Shown in pieces: positions 53,462 to 61,682 of a stretch of 64,000 bases of DNA; positions within the stretch are counted from its first letter, which is position 1; the number at the start of each line of letters is the position of its first letter. This DNA comes from Mycobacterium sp. 852013-50091_SCH5140682 (GTDB taxonomy: Bacteria; Actinomycetota; Actinomycetes; Mycobacteriales; Mycobacteriaceae), in contig NZ_LZTB01000008.1 in the NCBI RefSeq assembly GCF_001665685.1, positions 1-64,000 on the forward strand, written 5' to 3'. The position numbers were made by a program, and so were the translations under genes. The notes under the pieces were generated by a model. That model did not search any database. It was not told the DNA's origin and worked only from the letters and a program-made list of their open reading frames with translations.

Positions 53462-54814
53462 TCACGCCCCCAGCATGGCCTGGCCGCACACCCGAATCGT
53501 GTTGCCGGTCACGGCATTCGACGCGGGGTTGGCGAAGTAGGCGATCAACTCGGCGACATCGACGGGCTGGCCGCCCTGGAACAGCGAGTTGAGCCGTCGA
53601 CCCACCTCGCGGGTCGCCAGCGGAATGGCCTCGGTCATCTTGGTCTCGATGAAGCCGGGCGCCACCGCGTTGATGGTGATGCCCTTGTCGGCCAGCACCG
53701 GGGCCAGCGCATCGGTGAGCCCGATCATGCCGGCCTTGGTGGTGGCGTAGTTCGTCTGGCCGCGGTTGCCCGCGATGCCGGCCATCGACGAAAGGCCGAT
53801 CACCCTGCCGCCCTCGCCGAGCACGCCCGCGGCCACCAGGCCCTCGGTCAGTCGTTGCGGCGCAAGCAGATTCACGGCGATCACCGCATCCCAGCGGCCC
53901 TCGTCCATGTTGGCCAGCAGCTTGTCGCGGGTGATGCCGGCGTTGTTGACCAGCACGTCGACCTTGCCGCCGTGGTGCTCTGCGACGTGCGCGGCGATCT
54001 TGTCGACGGCGTCCTCGGCGGTGACGTCGAGCGTCAGTGCGGTCCCGCCGACCTTTTCGGCCACCTTCGCGAGGTCCTCTGCGGCGCCCTCGACATCGAC
54101 GGCCACGACAGCGGCGCCGTCACGCGCGAACACCTCGGCGATCGTCGCGCCGATGCCGCGGGCCGCGCCCGTCACGACGGCGACCTTGCCGTCGAGCGGC
54201 TTGTCCCAGTCAGCCGGTGCGGTGGAATCGGCGGCGCCCACCCGGAACACCTGTCCGTCGACGTAGGCGGACTTCGCCGAGAGGATGAAGCGCAGGGTCG
54301 ACTCGAGGCCGGTGGCGCCGGGCTTGGCGTCGGCGGCCAGGTACACCAGGGCGACCGTGGCGCCCCGACGCAGCTCCTTGCCGAGGGACCGGGTGAAGCC
54401 TTCCAGCGCGCGCTGGGCGATCTGCTCGTGCACGGCGCCGGCCTGTTGCGGCGTGGTGCCGACGACGACGACGCGGGCGCACGGCGCCAGGTTGCGCAGC
54501 ACGGGCGTGAAGAACTTGTACAGCTCCTTGAGGCCCGCCGCGTCGGCGATGCCGGTGGCGTCGAGCACGACCCCGCCGAACGAGTCGGCCCAGCGGCCGC
54601 CGATGTTGTTGGAGACGACGTCATAGTCCTCGGCGAGCGCGGCACGCATCGGTTCGACGACGCGTCCGTTGCCTCCGATCAGCAGCGACCCGGGCAGTGG
54701 CGGGTCGCCGGCGCGGTAGCGGCGCAGGGGCTCGGGCTGGGGCACGCCCAGCTGCTTGGCCAGGAAGGATCCCGGCCCGGAGTTCACAATCTGAGAGAGC
54801 AGGTCGGTAGCCAT
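53462..54814 (-). CDS. fabG4: 3-oxoacyl thioester reductase FabG4
   Basis: The 450-residue high-molecular-weight FabG has an N-terminal flavodoxin-like domain (about 1-195, [20 protein letters not shown]) and a C-terminal SDR domain with [24 protein letters not shown], and the catalytic Ser (GLSSMAG), Tyr and Lys in NYATTKAG. It reduces 3-oxoacyl thioesters with NADH. ATG 54814 lies ten bases from an inverted repeat operator and 74 bp from the divergent fadA2 start. It matches Rv0242c. Confidence 0.93.
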   Translation of the reverse strand: MATDLLSQIVNSGPGSFLAKQLGVPQPEPLRRYRAGDPPLPGSLLIGGNGRVVEPMRAALAEDYDVVSNNIGGRWADSFGGVVLDATGIADAAGLKELYKFFTPVLRNLAPCARVVVVGTTPQQAGAVHEQIAQRALEGFTRSLGKELRRGATVALVYLAADAKPGATGLESTLRFILSAKSAYVDGQVFRVGAADSTAPADWDKPLDGKVAVVTGAARGIGATIAEVFARDGAAVVAVDVEGAAEDLAKVAEKVGGTALTLDVTAEDAVDKIAAHVAEHHGGKVDVLVNNAGITRDKLLANMDEGRWDAVIAVNLLAPQRLTEGLVAAGVLGEGGRVIGLSSMAGIAGNRGQTNYATTKAGMIGLTDALAPVLADKGITINAVAPGFIETKMTEAIPLATREVGRRLNSLFQGGQPVDVAELIAYFANPASNAVTGNTIRVCGQAMLGA

Positions 54815-54823
54815 ACCTACGAA

Positions 54824-54854
54824 CTTACTCCAGAGTAAGAACAGTGGGTAATAT
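54824..54854. promoter_or_regulatory. Operator and -10 box in the fabG4-fadA2 divergon
   Basis: CTTACTC-CA-GAGTAAG (54824-54839) is a perfect 7-2-7 inverted repeat, the typical size of a TetR site. TAATAT at 54849-54854 is a near-consensus -10 box for fadA2. The operator is ten bases from the fabG4 start and so could control both directions. The regulator is not identified. Confidence 0.6.
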
Positions 54855-54888
54855 GGCCCGGGACAACCCGACAGTGGAGGGCAAACAG

Positions 54889-56190
54889 ATGGCCAACAAC
54901 ACGACCCGGCGACGCGTTGCCGTATTGGGTGGCAACAGGATTCCATTCGCGCGGTCCGACGGCGCTTACGCGAACGCCTCCAACCAGGACATGTTCACCG
55001 CGGCTCTGGACGGGCTGATCGACCGCTTCGGCCTGGCAGGCGAGCGGCTCGGCGCGGTGATCGGCGGCGCGGTGCTCAAGCACAGCCGTGATTTCAACCT
55101 CATGCGTGAGTGCGTGCTCGGCAGCGCACTCTCGCCCTACACCCCGGCGTTCGACGTCCAGCAAGCCTGCGGCACAGGCCTGCAGGCAACCATCGCCGCC
55201 GCCAACAGCATTGCCCTGGGTCAATACGAATCGGCTGCCGCCGGCGGCGTGGACACCGCGTCGGACGCCCCGATCGCTTTCGGCGATGACCTGCGCCGCG
55301 TGCTGCTCGGCCTGCGTCGCGCGAAGTCCAACGTCGACCGGCTCAAGCTGGTCGGCAAGTTGCCGGCATCGGTGGGCGTCGAGATCCCGGTGAACAGTGA
55401 GCCGCGCACCGGCAAGTCGATGGGCGAGCACGCTGCGATCACCGCCAAGGAGATGGGCATCAAGCGCGTCGACCAGGACGAACTGGCCGCCGCCAGCCAC
55501 CGGAACATGGCCGCCGCCTACGACAGCGGCTTCTTCGACAACCTGGTCACGCCGTTCCTGGGCCTGTATCGCGACAACAACCTGCGCGCCGACTCGAGCG
55601 CGGAGAAGCTGGCCAAGCTCAAGCCGGTGTTCGGGGTGAGGCTGGGCGACGCCACGATGACCGCGGGCAACTCGACACCTCTGACCGACGGCGCCTCGGT
55701 GGCGCTGTTGTCCAGCGAGGAGTGGGCCCAGGCGCACGGGCACGAGCCGCTGGCGTACTTCGTCGACGGTGAGACGGCGGCCGTGGATTACGTCAACGGC
55801 CCCGACGGTCTGCTGATGGCCCCCACCTACGCCGTGCCCCGTCTGCTCGCCCGTAACGGCCTGACGTTGCAGGATTTCGACTTCTACGAGATCCACGAGG
55901 CATTCGCGTCGGTGGTGCTGGCGACCCTGACCGCGTGGGATTCCGCGGAGTACTGCAAGGGCCGCCTGGGTCTGGATGCCGCGTTGGGCACCATCGATCG
56001 GTCGAAGCTGAACGTCAACGGCTCGTCGCTGGCCGCCGGGCACCCGTTCGCGGCGACCGGCGGGCGCATCGTCGCCCAGCTGGCCAAGCAGCTGGCTGAG
56101 AAGAAGAAGCAGACCGGGCAGCCGGTGCGCGGCCTGATCTCGATCTGCGCGGCCGGCGGACAGGGCGTTGCGGCCATCCTTGAGGCCTGA
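54889..56190 (+). CDS. fadA2: Acetyl-CoA acyltransferase (thiolase) FadA2
   Basis: The 433-residue thiolase catalyses the last step of beta-oxidation or the reverse condensation. The acyl-accepting Cys94 is in [20 protein letters not shown] supplies the catalytic His, [17 protein letters not shown] is the CoA loop, and the C-terminal ICAAGGQG holds the second Cys. ATG 54889 follows GGAGGG. An upstream GTG (54844) lies in the promoter region. The order htdX, fabG4, fadA2 matches Rv0241c-Rv0243. Confidence 0.92.
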   Translation: MANNTTRRRVAVLGGNRIPFARSDGAYANASNQDMFTAALDGLIDRFGLAGERLGAVIGGAVLKHSRDFNLMRECVLGSALSPYTPAFDVQQACGTGLQATIAAANSIALGQYESAAAGGVDTASDAPIAFGDDLRRVLLGLRRAKSNVDRLKLVGKLPASVGVEIPVNSEPRTGKSMGEHAAITAKEMGIKRVDQDELAAASHRNMAAAYDSGFFDNLVTPFLGLYRDNNLRADSSAEKLAKLKPVFGVRLGDATMTAGNSTPLTDGASVALLSSEEWAQAHGHEPLAYFVDGETAAVDYVNGPDGLLMAPTYAVPRLLARNGLTLQDFDFYEIHEAFASVVLATLTAWDSAEYCKGRLGLDAALGTIDRSKLNVNGSSLAAGHPFAATGGRIVAQLAKQLAEKKKQTGQPVRGLISICAAGGQGVAAILEA

Positions 56191-56290
56191 ACCGTCCTGA
56201 CCAGGCACGATGCCCACGGGGAAAACATTCGAAAAGTTTGTTTTCTGAGTGTGTAACGGCCTGTCCTAGGACATCGATACACGGGTAGCT

Positions 56291-56330
56291 CCGTGTTGCC
56301 GTCTGACCCCCCGACCCGACGGCAACACGG
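56291..56330 (+). ncRNA. Candidate sRNA hairpin, positional homologue of F6
   Basis: CCGTGTTGCCGTC (56291-56303) pairs perfectly with GACGGCAACACGG (56318-56330) around a C-rich 14-nt loop. Bases 56283-56287 read GGGTA, the usual SigF -10 core, though no good -35 is seen. In M. tuberculosis the SigF-dependent sRNA F6 (SfdS) is encoded right after fadA2. The position and C-rich loop support homology, but the sequence itself was not compared. The 3' end is not fixed and may extend to the T run at 56514-56520. Confidence 0.5.
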
Positions 56331-56412
56331 GGCCACCTTCAAACTTCCGTTGAACTCCGGTCGAATTTCCTCTGGTCTGAGGGGTACTCGAGGCGTAGGC
56401 TCGACCGTACGA

Positions 56413-56520
56413 CGGGTTCGGGAGTGACTGATCCGAAGAGTCGGTCGAAGAGGTGAAAGACCGGCGGCGCGAGACCGATTGAGACGCCCTCACGTGTCCT
56501 CCCGAACCCGCCCTTTTTTT
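56413..56520 (+). terminator. Structured RNA closed by a 12-bp stem and a T7 tract
   Basis: CGGGTTCGGGAG (56413-56424) pairs exactly with CTCCCGAACCCG (56499-56510), enclosing about 74 nt that contain further short pairings, followed by CCC and seven T residues (56514-56520). It is a Rho-independent terminator on the plus strand whose large loop is itself structured. It may end the sRNA that begins near 56291, or act as an attenuator for the oxidoreductase starting 26 bases later. Apart from these elements, 56191-56546 holds no gene. Confidence 0.55.
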
Positions 56521-56546
56521 GTCTCCGCCCGCATAGCGTTGAGACC

Positions 56547-57458
56547 ATGCAAACCAGCGTTATCGGATCCCTCAGTGACACCCGTGGCCGCTCACCGATC
56601 GACGCCACCGTAGAAAATCTGGCGCAGTTGCGCGACGAGGGTTTCCGGCGGGTGTGGATGACCCAGATGCCCTACGAACCCGATCTGCTGACGGTGCTCG
56701 CTGTGGCGTTCCGTGAGGTCAGTGACATCGAAGTCGGCACCGGCGTCATCCCCATCCAGAACCAGCATCCGATGCTGCTGGCCCAACGCGCTCTGACGCT
56801 GAACCTGATCGGCGGCGGCAGGTTCATCCTCGGCCTCGGCATGACCCATCAGGCGGTCACCGAAGGCATGTGGGGCATCCCCTGGGACAAACCGGTCCGG
56901 CGCCTGCGTGAATACCTCGACGGGCTGCAACCGCTGCTCAATGGCGAGGCGGCCGACGCGCCGGGGGAGACCGTCACGACCCGCGGTTCGCTGCAGATTC
57001 TCGGCGCGACCGCTCCCGACATCTACATTGCCGCCCTGGGCCCGCAGTTGCTCAAACTGGCCGGGCGCCGCACGGCGGGCACCATCACGTGGATGACGGG
57101 CCCCACCACGCTCGCCCAGCATGTTTCGCCGACGCTGCGCGAGGCCGCGCAGGGCCGCTCGGTGCGCGTCGTCGCCGCGCTACCGGTCAGCGTCACCGAC
57201 GATGTCGCGGGTGCCCGCGCGCAGGCTGCCAAACAATTCGCGATGTACGGGCACCTGCCGTCCTACCGGGCGATGCTCGACCGCGAGGGCTATGCGGGCC
57301 CGGAGGACGCCGCGATCATCGGTAACGAAGCCGAGGTCGCCGAACGGATCGAGGCGCTCGCCGGCGCTGGGGTAGACGAGTATGTCGGGGTGGTGTTCGA
57401 CGCGTCGCCCGAGGTCAGGGCCCGCACCCGCGCTTTGCTGCGCTCCATCGACAGCTGA
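56547..57458 (+). CDS. LLM class F420-dependent oxidoreductase
   Basis: The 303-residue luciferase-like TIM-barrel protein has ENLAQLRDEGFRRVWMTQ, a central GRFILGLGMTHQAVTEGMWG and GTITWMTGPTTLAQH. The spacing fits the mycobacterial F420-dependent TIGR03564-type subfamily, which uses reduced deazaflavin to reduce or oxidise small molecules. ATG 56547 has no obvious Shine-Dalgarno and stands just behind a T7 terminator. In M. tuberculosis this place is taken by fadE5, so the gene is a lineage-specific neighbour. The substrate is unknown. Confidence 0.82.
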   Translation: MQTSVIGSLSDTRGRSPIDATVENLAQLRDEGFRRVWMTQMPYEPDLLTVLAVAFREVSDIEVGTGVIPIQNQHPMLLAQRALTLNLIGGGRFILGLGMTHQAVTEGMWGIPWDKPVRRLREYLDGLQPLLNGEAADAPGETVTTRGSLQILGATAPDIYIAALGPQLLKLAGRRTAGTITWMTGPTTLAQHVSPTLREAAQGRSVRVVAALPVSVTDDVAGARAQAAKQFAMYGHLPSYRAMLDREGYAGPEDAAIIGNEAEVAERIEALAGAGVDEYVGVVFDASPEVRARTRALLRSIDS

Positions 57459-57460
57459 GG

Positions 57461-57517
57461 GTGTGGCCAGCCACACCGCATATTGGCTGGACTGCACCAT
57501 CGCCCGGTGCGATGGTG
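57461..57517. promoter_or_regulatory. Three inverted repeats before the two-component operon
   Basis: GTGTGGC-CA-GCCACAC (57461-57476) is a perfect palindrome. CCAGCCA (57467-57473) also pairs with TGGCTGG (57484-57490). CACCATCGC (57495-57503) pairs with GCGATGGTG (57509-57517) about ten bases before the kinase start. These may be regulator sites, for example for autoregulation, or hairpins that cover the ribosome entry region. Confidence 0.45.
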
Positions 57518-57527
57518 TCCGGCAACC

Positions 57528-58823
57528 ATGGGGAATGTGACTACCACCGCGATCGCACCGACCGCCGCTACCGACGACTGGCGCCGAGTCCTGCGCACGC
57601 CACTGCGGGCGCGAGCCTGGCGCGCCTACCTGTACTTTCTGCTGATCAGCATTCTGGCCGTGGTCGGTGTGGTCTACCTGTTCGCGACCGGTTTCGTGTC
57701 GGGGGTGCTGCTGGTCACCCTGGTCGGCATCCCTCTGCTGGCCGTCGTCGTGCTCACGGGACGACGATGGAACGCGCTCTACCGCGCCTTGGCCCGGTTG
57801 GTCGGAGTCAGCATCGACGCGCCAGCGCCCTTCGCCAGGCCGGCCGGGTTGGCGCAGACCGTGGCAGCAGCACTGACCGATGCCGTCGGCTGGCGCAGCC
57901 TGGGCTTCCTTGCGTTGCAGAGCATCGTGATGACCCCGGTGGGCTACGCGGTCCTGGTCGGCGTCGTGATGGCGGTGAGCCTGGTGGCCTCCCCGGTGAT
58001 CTGGGCCGTCACGGGGCAAGCGGTGGTGAGTTTCGGCGAGCCCGTCGAATCGCTCGGGGTGTACGTGTTGTTGGCGCTGGGTGGGTTGATAGCGCTGTAC
58101 CTGCTGGGCTGGCTGATGCTCGTGATCGTGCGGGCCCATGTCTGGCTGGCCGGCACATTACTGGCCCCGCCGGCCCGCGAACGCAGGGTCGCCGAACTCG
58201 AAAGGGCGCGTGCCGATGTCGTCGACGACGCAGCCGCCACTTTGCGCCGCGTCGAGCGTGACCTGCACGACGGCACCCAAGCTCGACTGATCGCCGTCGC
58301 GATGACGCTGGCGCGCGCCGAGGAGCAGCTCACCGATCCGAAGAAGACCGAGCGAGCACGCAAACTGGTGTCGGACGCACTGGCCAACACCAAGGACACC
58401 TTGACCGAGCTGCGCGATATCGTGCGTGGAATACGGCCTCCTGCTTTGGATCTCGGACTCGGACCGGCCGTGCAGACCCTGGTGGCCCGCAACCCGATCC
58501 CCGTCGAATTGGTCGACGACATCGCGGTGCGCCCGTCATTGGGGGTGGAGACCCTGGCATATTTCTGTGTCGCCGAATTGTTGGCGAACGTATCGCGGCA
58601 CTCCGGAGCCACCCAGGCCACCGTGTGGTTGCGCAGTGACACCGAGGAGTTGCGGATTGCTGTGGCGGACAATGGTTCCGGTGGAGTGCAACCGGGCAAC
58701 GGGTCGGGTCTGACGGGCTTGGCGGAGCGGTTGCGCATGGTCGACGGGCGCCTGGACATCGACAGCCCGGCCGGTGGGCCCACCACTGTGACCGCCGTCG
58801 TGCCCTCGGGTGCTGAGCGATGA
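57528..58823 (+). CDS. Sensor histidine kinase (HisKA_3 type)
   Basis: The 431-residue NarL-type kinase has a membrane sensor domain with four hydrophobic segments (about 35-75 and 130-205, actinobacterial Sensor family), a HisKA_3 domain with phospho-acceptor His247 in ERDLHDGTQARL, and an HATPase domain with CVAELLANVSRHSG, DNGSGG and GSGLTGLAERL. The signal is probably a membrane or envelope cue. ATG 57528 is the first credible start. Its stop overlaps the response regulator start (ATGA at 58820). Confidence 0.88.
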   Translation: MGNVTTTAIAPTAATDDWRRVLRTPLRARAWRAYLYFLLISILAVVGVVYLFATGFVSGVLLVTLVGIPLLAVVVLTGRRWNALYRALARLVGVSIDAPAPFARPAGLAQTVAAALTDAVGWRSLGFLALQSIVMTPVGYAVLVGVVMAVSLVASPVIWAVTGQAVVSFGEPVESLGVYVLLALGGLIALYLLGWLMLVIVRAHVWLAGTLLAPPARERRVAELERARADVVDDAAATLRRVERDLHDGTQARLIAVAMTLARAEEQLTDPKKTERARKLVSDALANTKDTLTELRDIVRGIRPPALDLGLGPAVQTLVARNPIPVELVDDIAVRPSLGVETLAYFCVAELLANVSRHSGATQATVWLRSDTEELRIAVADNGSGGVQPGNGSGLTGLAERLRMVDGRLDIDSPAGGPTTVTAVVPSGAER

Positions 58824-59467
58824 CCCGGCTGGCCATCGCCGAGGACAATGCGATCCTGCGGGACGGGTTGACGCAGCTGCTGGTCGAACGCGGACATGAC
58901 GTGGTGGCCAAGGTTGGCAGTGCCGACGAGATACGGGATATCGCCGAGACTTTGAGCCCCGAGGTGTTCGTCGTCGACATTCGGATGCCGCCGACGTTCA
59001 CCGACGAGGGGTTGGTCGCCGCCGTCGCATTGCGCCGTTCGCACCCGCAGATCGGTGTTCTGGTTTTTTCTCAGTGGGTGGAAACTCGTTATGCCGCTGA
59101 ACTTCTGGCCGGGAATCCGGCGGGCGTGGGCTATCTGCTCAAGGACCGGGTGGCCGATATCGCCGAGTTCGATGCGGCCGTGCGACGCGTCGCCGCAGGC
59201 GGCACCGCCCTGGACCCCGAGGTTGTGCGCCAGCTGATGGGCAGCCGCCGCGGCGCCGACACCCTCGACCGGCTGACCGCCCGCGAACACGAAGTGCTCG
59301 CACTGATGGCCGAGGGGCATTCCAACAGTGCTCTGGCCGAACACCTTTCGGTATCGGAGCGGGCAGTGGAAAAACACATCGGCAGCATCTTCACCAAACT
59401 GGACCTGCCGCCGTCGGCGGCGCATCACCGCCGTGTGCTGGCGGTGGTGACCTACCTCAATTCCTAA
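58820..59467 (+). CDS. NarL/LuxR-type response regulator
   Basis: The 215-residue protein has a receiver domain (E8, D9, phospho-acceptor D53 in FVVDIRMPP, Lys in YLLKDRVAD) and a C-terminal LuxR helix-turn-helix (LTAREHEVLALMAEGHSNSALAEHLSVSERAVEKHIGSIFTKL). It is coupled to the kinase by a four-base overlap and forms a complete two-component system. Target genes are not evident. The small membrane proteins downstream lie on the other strand. Confidence 0.92.
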   Translation: MTRLAIAEDNAILRDGLTQLLVERGHDVVAKVGSADEIRDIAETLSPEVFVVDIRMPPTFTDEGLVAAVALRRSHPQIGVLVFSQWVETRYAAELLAGNPAGVGYLLKDRVADIAEFDAAVRRVAAGGTALDPEVVRQLMGSRRGADTLDRLTAREHEVLALMAEGHSNSALAEHLSVSERAVEKHIGSIFTKLDLPPSAAHHRRVLAVVTYLNS

Positions 59468-59473
59468 CGCGAC

Positions 59474-59523
59474 CAGACACAGACTCGCACAAATCAAGCC
59501 GGTTGCGTGCGAGTCTGTGTCTG
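59474..59523. terminator. 17-bp perfect hairpin, second copy of a dispersed element
   Basis: Arms 59474-59490 and 59507-59523 pair exactly around a 16-nt loop, between the convergent response regulator and DUF3618 genes. Together with its flanks, the element beginning CGACCAGACACAGA at 59470 and ending TGCTCGCG repeats the one at 5061-5123, while the inner stem differs. Confidence 0.75.
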
Positions 59524-59538
59524 CTCGCGGAGGGAACG

Positions 59539-59838
59539 TCAGCGGTCGCGGCGGCGCCACCACCACACGAGGCCGACCACCGCAAGCACTCCGACCACGG
59601 CAGCGGCAGGCACTGTGGGGGCGGATTTGGCCGCGTCGGTCGCCGCGTGCGCGCGTTCGACGACGGCCTCCTTGGTTTCGGCCGCCTTGTCCTGAGCGCG
59701 GCCTTTGACGTCCAATTTGTCGGACATGGCGGCGACCGTCTCGCTGAGCTCGCTGCGCGTCTTGGCGATGTCGGATTGCAGTTCGTCGATTCCGGCATCT
59801 GGACCCGGTTCCTGGGGCAGTCCATCAGCGTGTGCCAT
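59539..59838 (-). CDS. DUF3618 small membrane protein
   Basis: The 99-residue protein has an N-terminal coiled-coil-like region (IDELQSDIAKTRSELSETVAAMSDKLDVKGRAQDKAAETKEAV), a membrane helix (about 75-93) and a basic C-terminal WWWRRRDR anchor. This is the DUF3618 pattern. ATG 59838 follows AAGGAGG and overlaps the preceding gene by 14 bp. Proteins of this trio (DUF3618, phage-holin-like, DUF4235) often occur together in actinobacteria and are thought to be envelope stress proteins. The function is unproven. Confidence 0.82.
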   Translation of the reverse strand: MAHADGLPQEPGPDAGIDELQSDIAKTRSELSETVAAMSDKLDVKGRAQDKAAETKEAVVERAHAATDAAKSAPTVPAAAVVGVLAVVGLVWWWRRRDR

Positions 59839-60235
59839 GCCGCGCCTCCTTGATGTCGTCGAAGTCGTGCTTGATGCTGCCGGCTGATGCGGCGGCCGGC
59901 GGCGGCACCTGTTGGGCTTGTCTGCGGCTGACCAGCGCAGCGACTCCGGCGGCGACGAACAGCACGGCGGCGACGATGATCGCGGCAGCCCAGACGGGCA
60001 ACACCAGCGCAATCGCTGCGACCACGGCGGCGATTGCCGTCATGAGACCGAGCACCGCGAGCAGGCCGGCGGAGCTGATCAGTCCGGCGCCGATTCCGGC
60101 GTGCCGTGCGGATTCGTGGAATTCGCGCTGGGCCAGCCGTATTTCGTCACGCACAAGCCGCGTCGTCTGCTCCTGTAACTGTCCGACGAGCTGAGGTATG
60201 GACGCTTCGCTGATGGGTTTCTGTTGAGTGGTCAT
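59825..60235 (-). CDS. Holin-superfamily-like membrane protein (DUF1469)
   Basis: The 136-residue protein has an amphipathic N-terminal segment (IPQLVGQLQEQTTRLVRDEIRLAQREF) and two long membrane helices (about 48-72 and 78-102), the DUF1469/Phage_holin_3_6 pattern found across actinobacteria. It is not a phage remnant, because no phage genes are nearby. The start ATG 60235 diverges from the DUF4235 gene, and the end overlaps DUF3618. Confidence 0.82.
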   Translation of the reverse strand: MTTQQKPISEASIPQLVGQLQEQTTRLVRDEIRLAQREFHESARHAGIGAGLISSAGLLAVLGLMTAIAAVVAAIALVLPVWAAAIIVAAVLFVAAGVAALVSRRQAQQVPPPAAASAGSIKHDFDDIKEARHGTR

Positions 60236-60357
60236 TCGGTGGACCCTTCTGCAGGCGTTCTGCTACTCCACAGCAGTGCCCGACACCGCGCCGCCCGAAA
60301 CGTGTGTTTGCATCCGTTCTGGGTATCCACGGGGTCACCGCGAACGAAGGAGGACTC

Positions 60358-60630
60358 GTGAGTCGTACGTCGAAAATGTTGTACCTGCCGCTGTCGATCG
60401 CGACGAGTGTGGCGAGTGGCCTGCTGGCCAGCGCCTTGTTCAGCCAGGTCTGGAAGCGTATCGACGAACCCGATCAAGAACCGCCCGATCCCAAGGATCT
60501 CGATCGCCCGGCGTCCAAGGCGTTGACGGCCGCGGCCATCCAAGGCTTGGTGTTCGGCTTCGTGCGGGCCGCCGTCGACCGGGCAGGCGCCAAGGGCTAT
60601 CACGCCCTCACCCACGAATCCCCGGTGTAA
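60358..60630 (+). CDS. DUF4235 small membrane protein
   Basis: The 90-residue protein has two hydrophobic segments (LYLPLSIATSVASGLLASALF at about 8-28 and ALTAAAIQGLVFGFVRAAVD at about 58-77) and a conserved PDPKDLDRPASKAL linker, diagnostic of DUF4235. GTG 60358 follows GAAGGAGG. It diverges from the holin-like gene over 122 bp, probably with shared regulation. It ends two bases from the convergent DUF1361 gene. Confidence 0.82.
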   Translation: MSRTSKMLYLPLSIATSVASGLLASALFSQVWKRIDEPDQEPPDPKDLDRPASKALTAAAIQGLVFGFVRAAVDRAGAKGYHALTHESPV

Positions 60631-60632
60631 AA

Positions 60633-61274
60633 CTAACTGCGCGAATACAACCCGTTCAGCGCCCAGATGGTCAGATACGCCAACCCGAAGAACGCGGCCA
60701 CGGCCATCGCCACCCCGGTCGACTGCACGTAAGCCAACGGTGAGCGCACCCACTCGAACGTCGCCGCCATGACCGCGTCGGGACGGGTCACCAGATCCCA
60801 TGAGTTCCACCGTTGGAACCGGCCGATCACGACACCGACCGCGCACAGACCCACCGACAGGACCGCGACCAACCAACCCCAGACGCTGCCGAAGGTGCGT
60901 TCGATTCGCTTGTGCACCAACAACAGTGACACGACGCCGAGCAGGATGCCGGTCCACGCGGCGAAGCCGTACTGCAATACGTGCCGCCACAATTCGTAGC
61001 CCTCGCCGAGGTGCACCAGATCGGTGACGAGGTAGGGCGCGTTGGGGAGGAATGCCAACCAGCCAAGGCCCAGCGGCAGCAGCCACAGGCGGCGCTCGAC
61101 GAGGTCGAATGCCACCGCGAAGATCATCGGAATCCACGCCAGCACCAGGTTCCACACCAGGAACTTGGTGGGGTAGGACAGCGGGGCGGCGGGATCGGTG
61201 ATCCCCAGAGCGAGGGTCAGCGCCGTCGTCGCCATCAGGGCGACGACCAGCAGGATGCCACGGGCTTCGGTCAT
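60633..61274 (-). CDS. DUF1361 membrane protein
   Basis: The 213-residue protein has about six membrane helices, and the family motifs WNLVLAWIPMIFA, LAFLPNAPYLVTDLVHL and WNSWDLVTRPD identify it as DUF1361. The function is unknown. ATG 61274 is the first start before helix 1. The longer frame upstream overlaps the isomerase remnant. Confidence 0.83.
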   Translation of the reverse strand: MTEARGILLVVALMATTALTLALGITDPAAPLSYPTKFLVWNLVLAWIPMIFAVAFDLVERRLWLLPLGLGWLAFLPNAPYLVTDLVHLGEGYELWRHVLQYGFAAWTGILLGVVSLLLVHKRIERTFGSVWGWLVAVLSVGLCAVGVVIGRFQRWNSWDLVTRPDAVMAATFEWVRSPLAYVQSTGVAMAVAAFFGLAYLTIWALNGLYSRS

Positions 61275-61350
61275 CGCACCAGTTTGCCGGGTCCCGGTCA
61301 GAGGTGACGCCGGGGATCGCCGAGAACGCCACACTGCGGGCATCGGTGCA

Positions 61351-61665
61351 ATGCGGCGTCCCCACGGCGGCTGGGTGGTCCGAAAACCAGACAACTGCGT
61401 GCACTTCTGCGACAACAAGCTCGTCGTCGACCCCAACGGCACGCACTGGATCGGTGCGTCCATCGGCCAAGGGGACATCGACTGCGCCAAGGTGCTCGAT
61501 ACCTTGCGAGAACGCGCAACTCGACTGCGCCGAATCACGTTCGAGGTCGAGTTCGAGCAGGGGTCCGATCCGATCGAAATCGCCCGCAAGAAAGAGATCC
61601 GCGCGTGCGAGGAGAGCATCAGCTATCTGCGCGACGTGCTCGGGGTCGGGGTGCGCAACCGCTGA
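61351..61665 (+). pseudogene. C-terminal remnant of a sugar phosphate isomerase/epimerase
   Basis: About 104 residues are left of a protein of roughly 270-300. The segment CVHFCDNKLVVDPNGTHWIG, the late GQGDIDCAKVLDTLRE and ITFEVEFEQGSDP match the C-terminal part of the AP_endonuc_2 (xylose isomerase-like TIM barrel) family. No N-terminal part is found upstream, where the DUF1361 gene lies on the other strand. Codon use is still good, so truncation looks recent or the fragment is retained. It is unlikely to be an active enzyme. Confidence 0.6.
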
Positions 61666-61682
61666 TCCACGTGCCGGCACCA

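Noticed and set aside
56339..56608. Small minus-strand frame of 89 codons after fadA2
   Set aside because: It runs through the hairpin region and the T7 tract and overlaps the oxidoreductase start, with weak codon bias. The interval is better explained as non-coding RNA.
59825..60235. Phage holin, hence possible prophage
   Set aside because: The DUF1469 family shares a superfamily name with holins, but it is an ordinary actinobacterial membrane protein. No integrase, capsid, lysin or att repeats are present.
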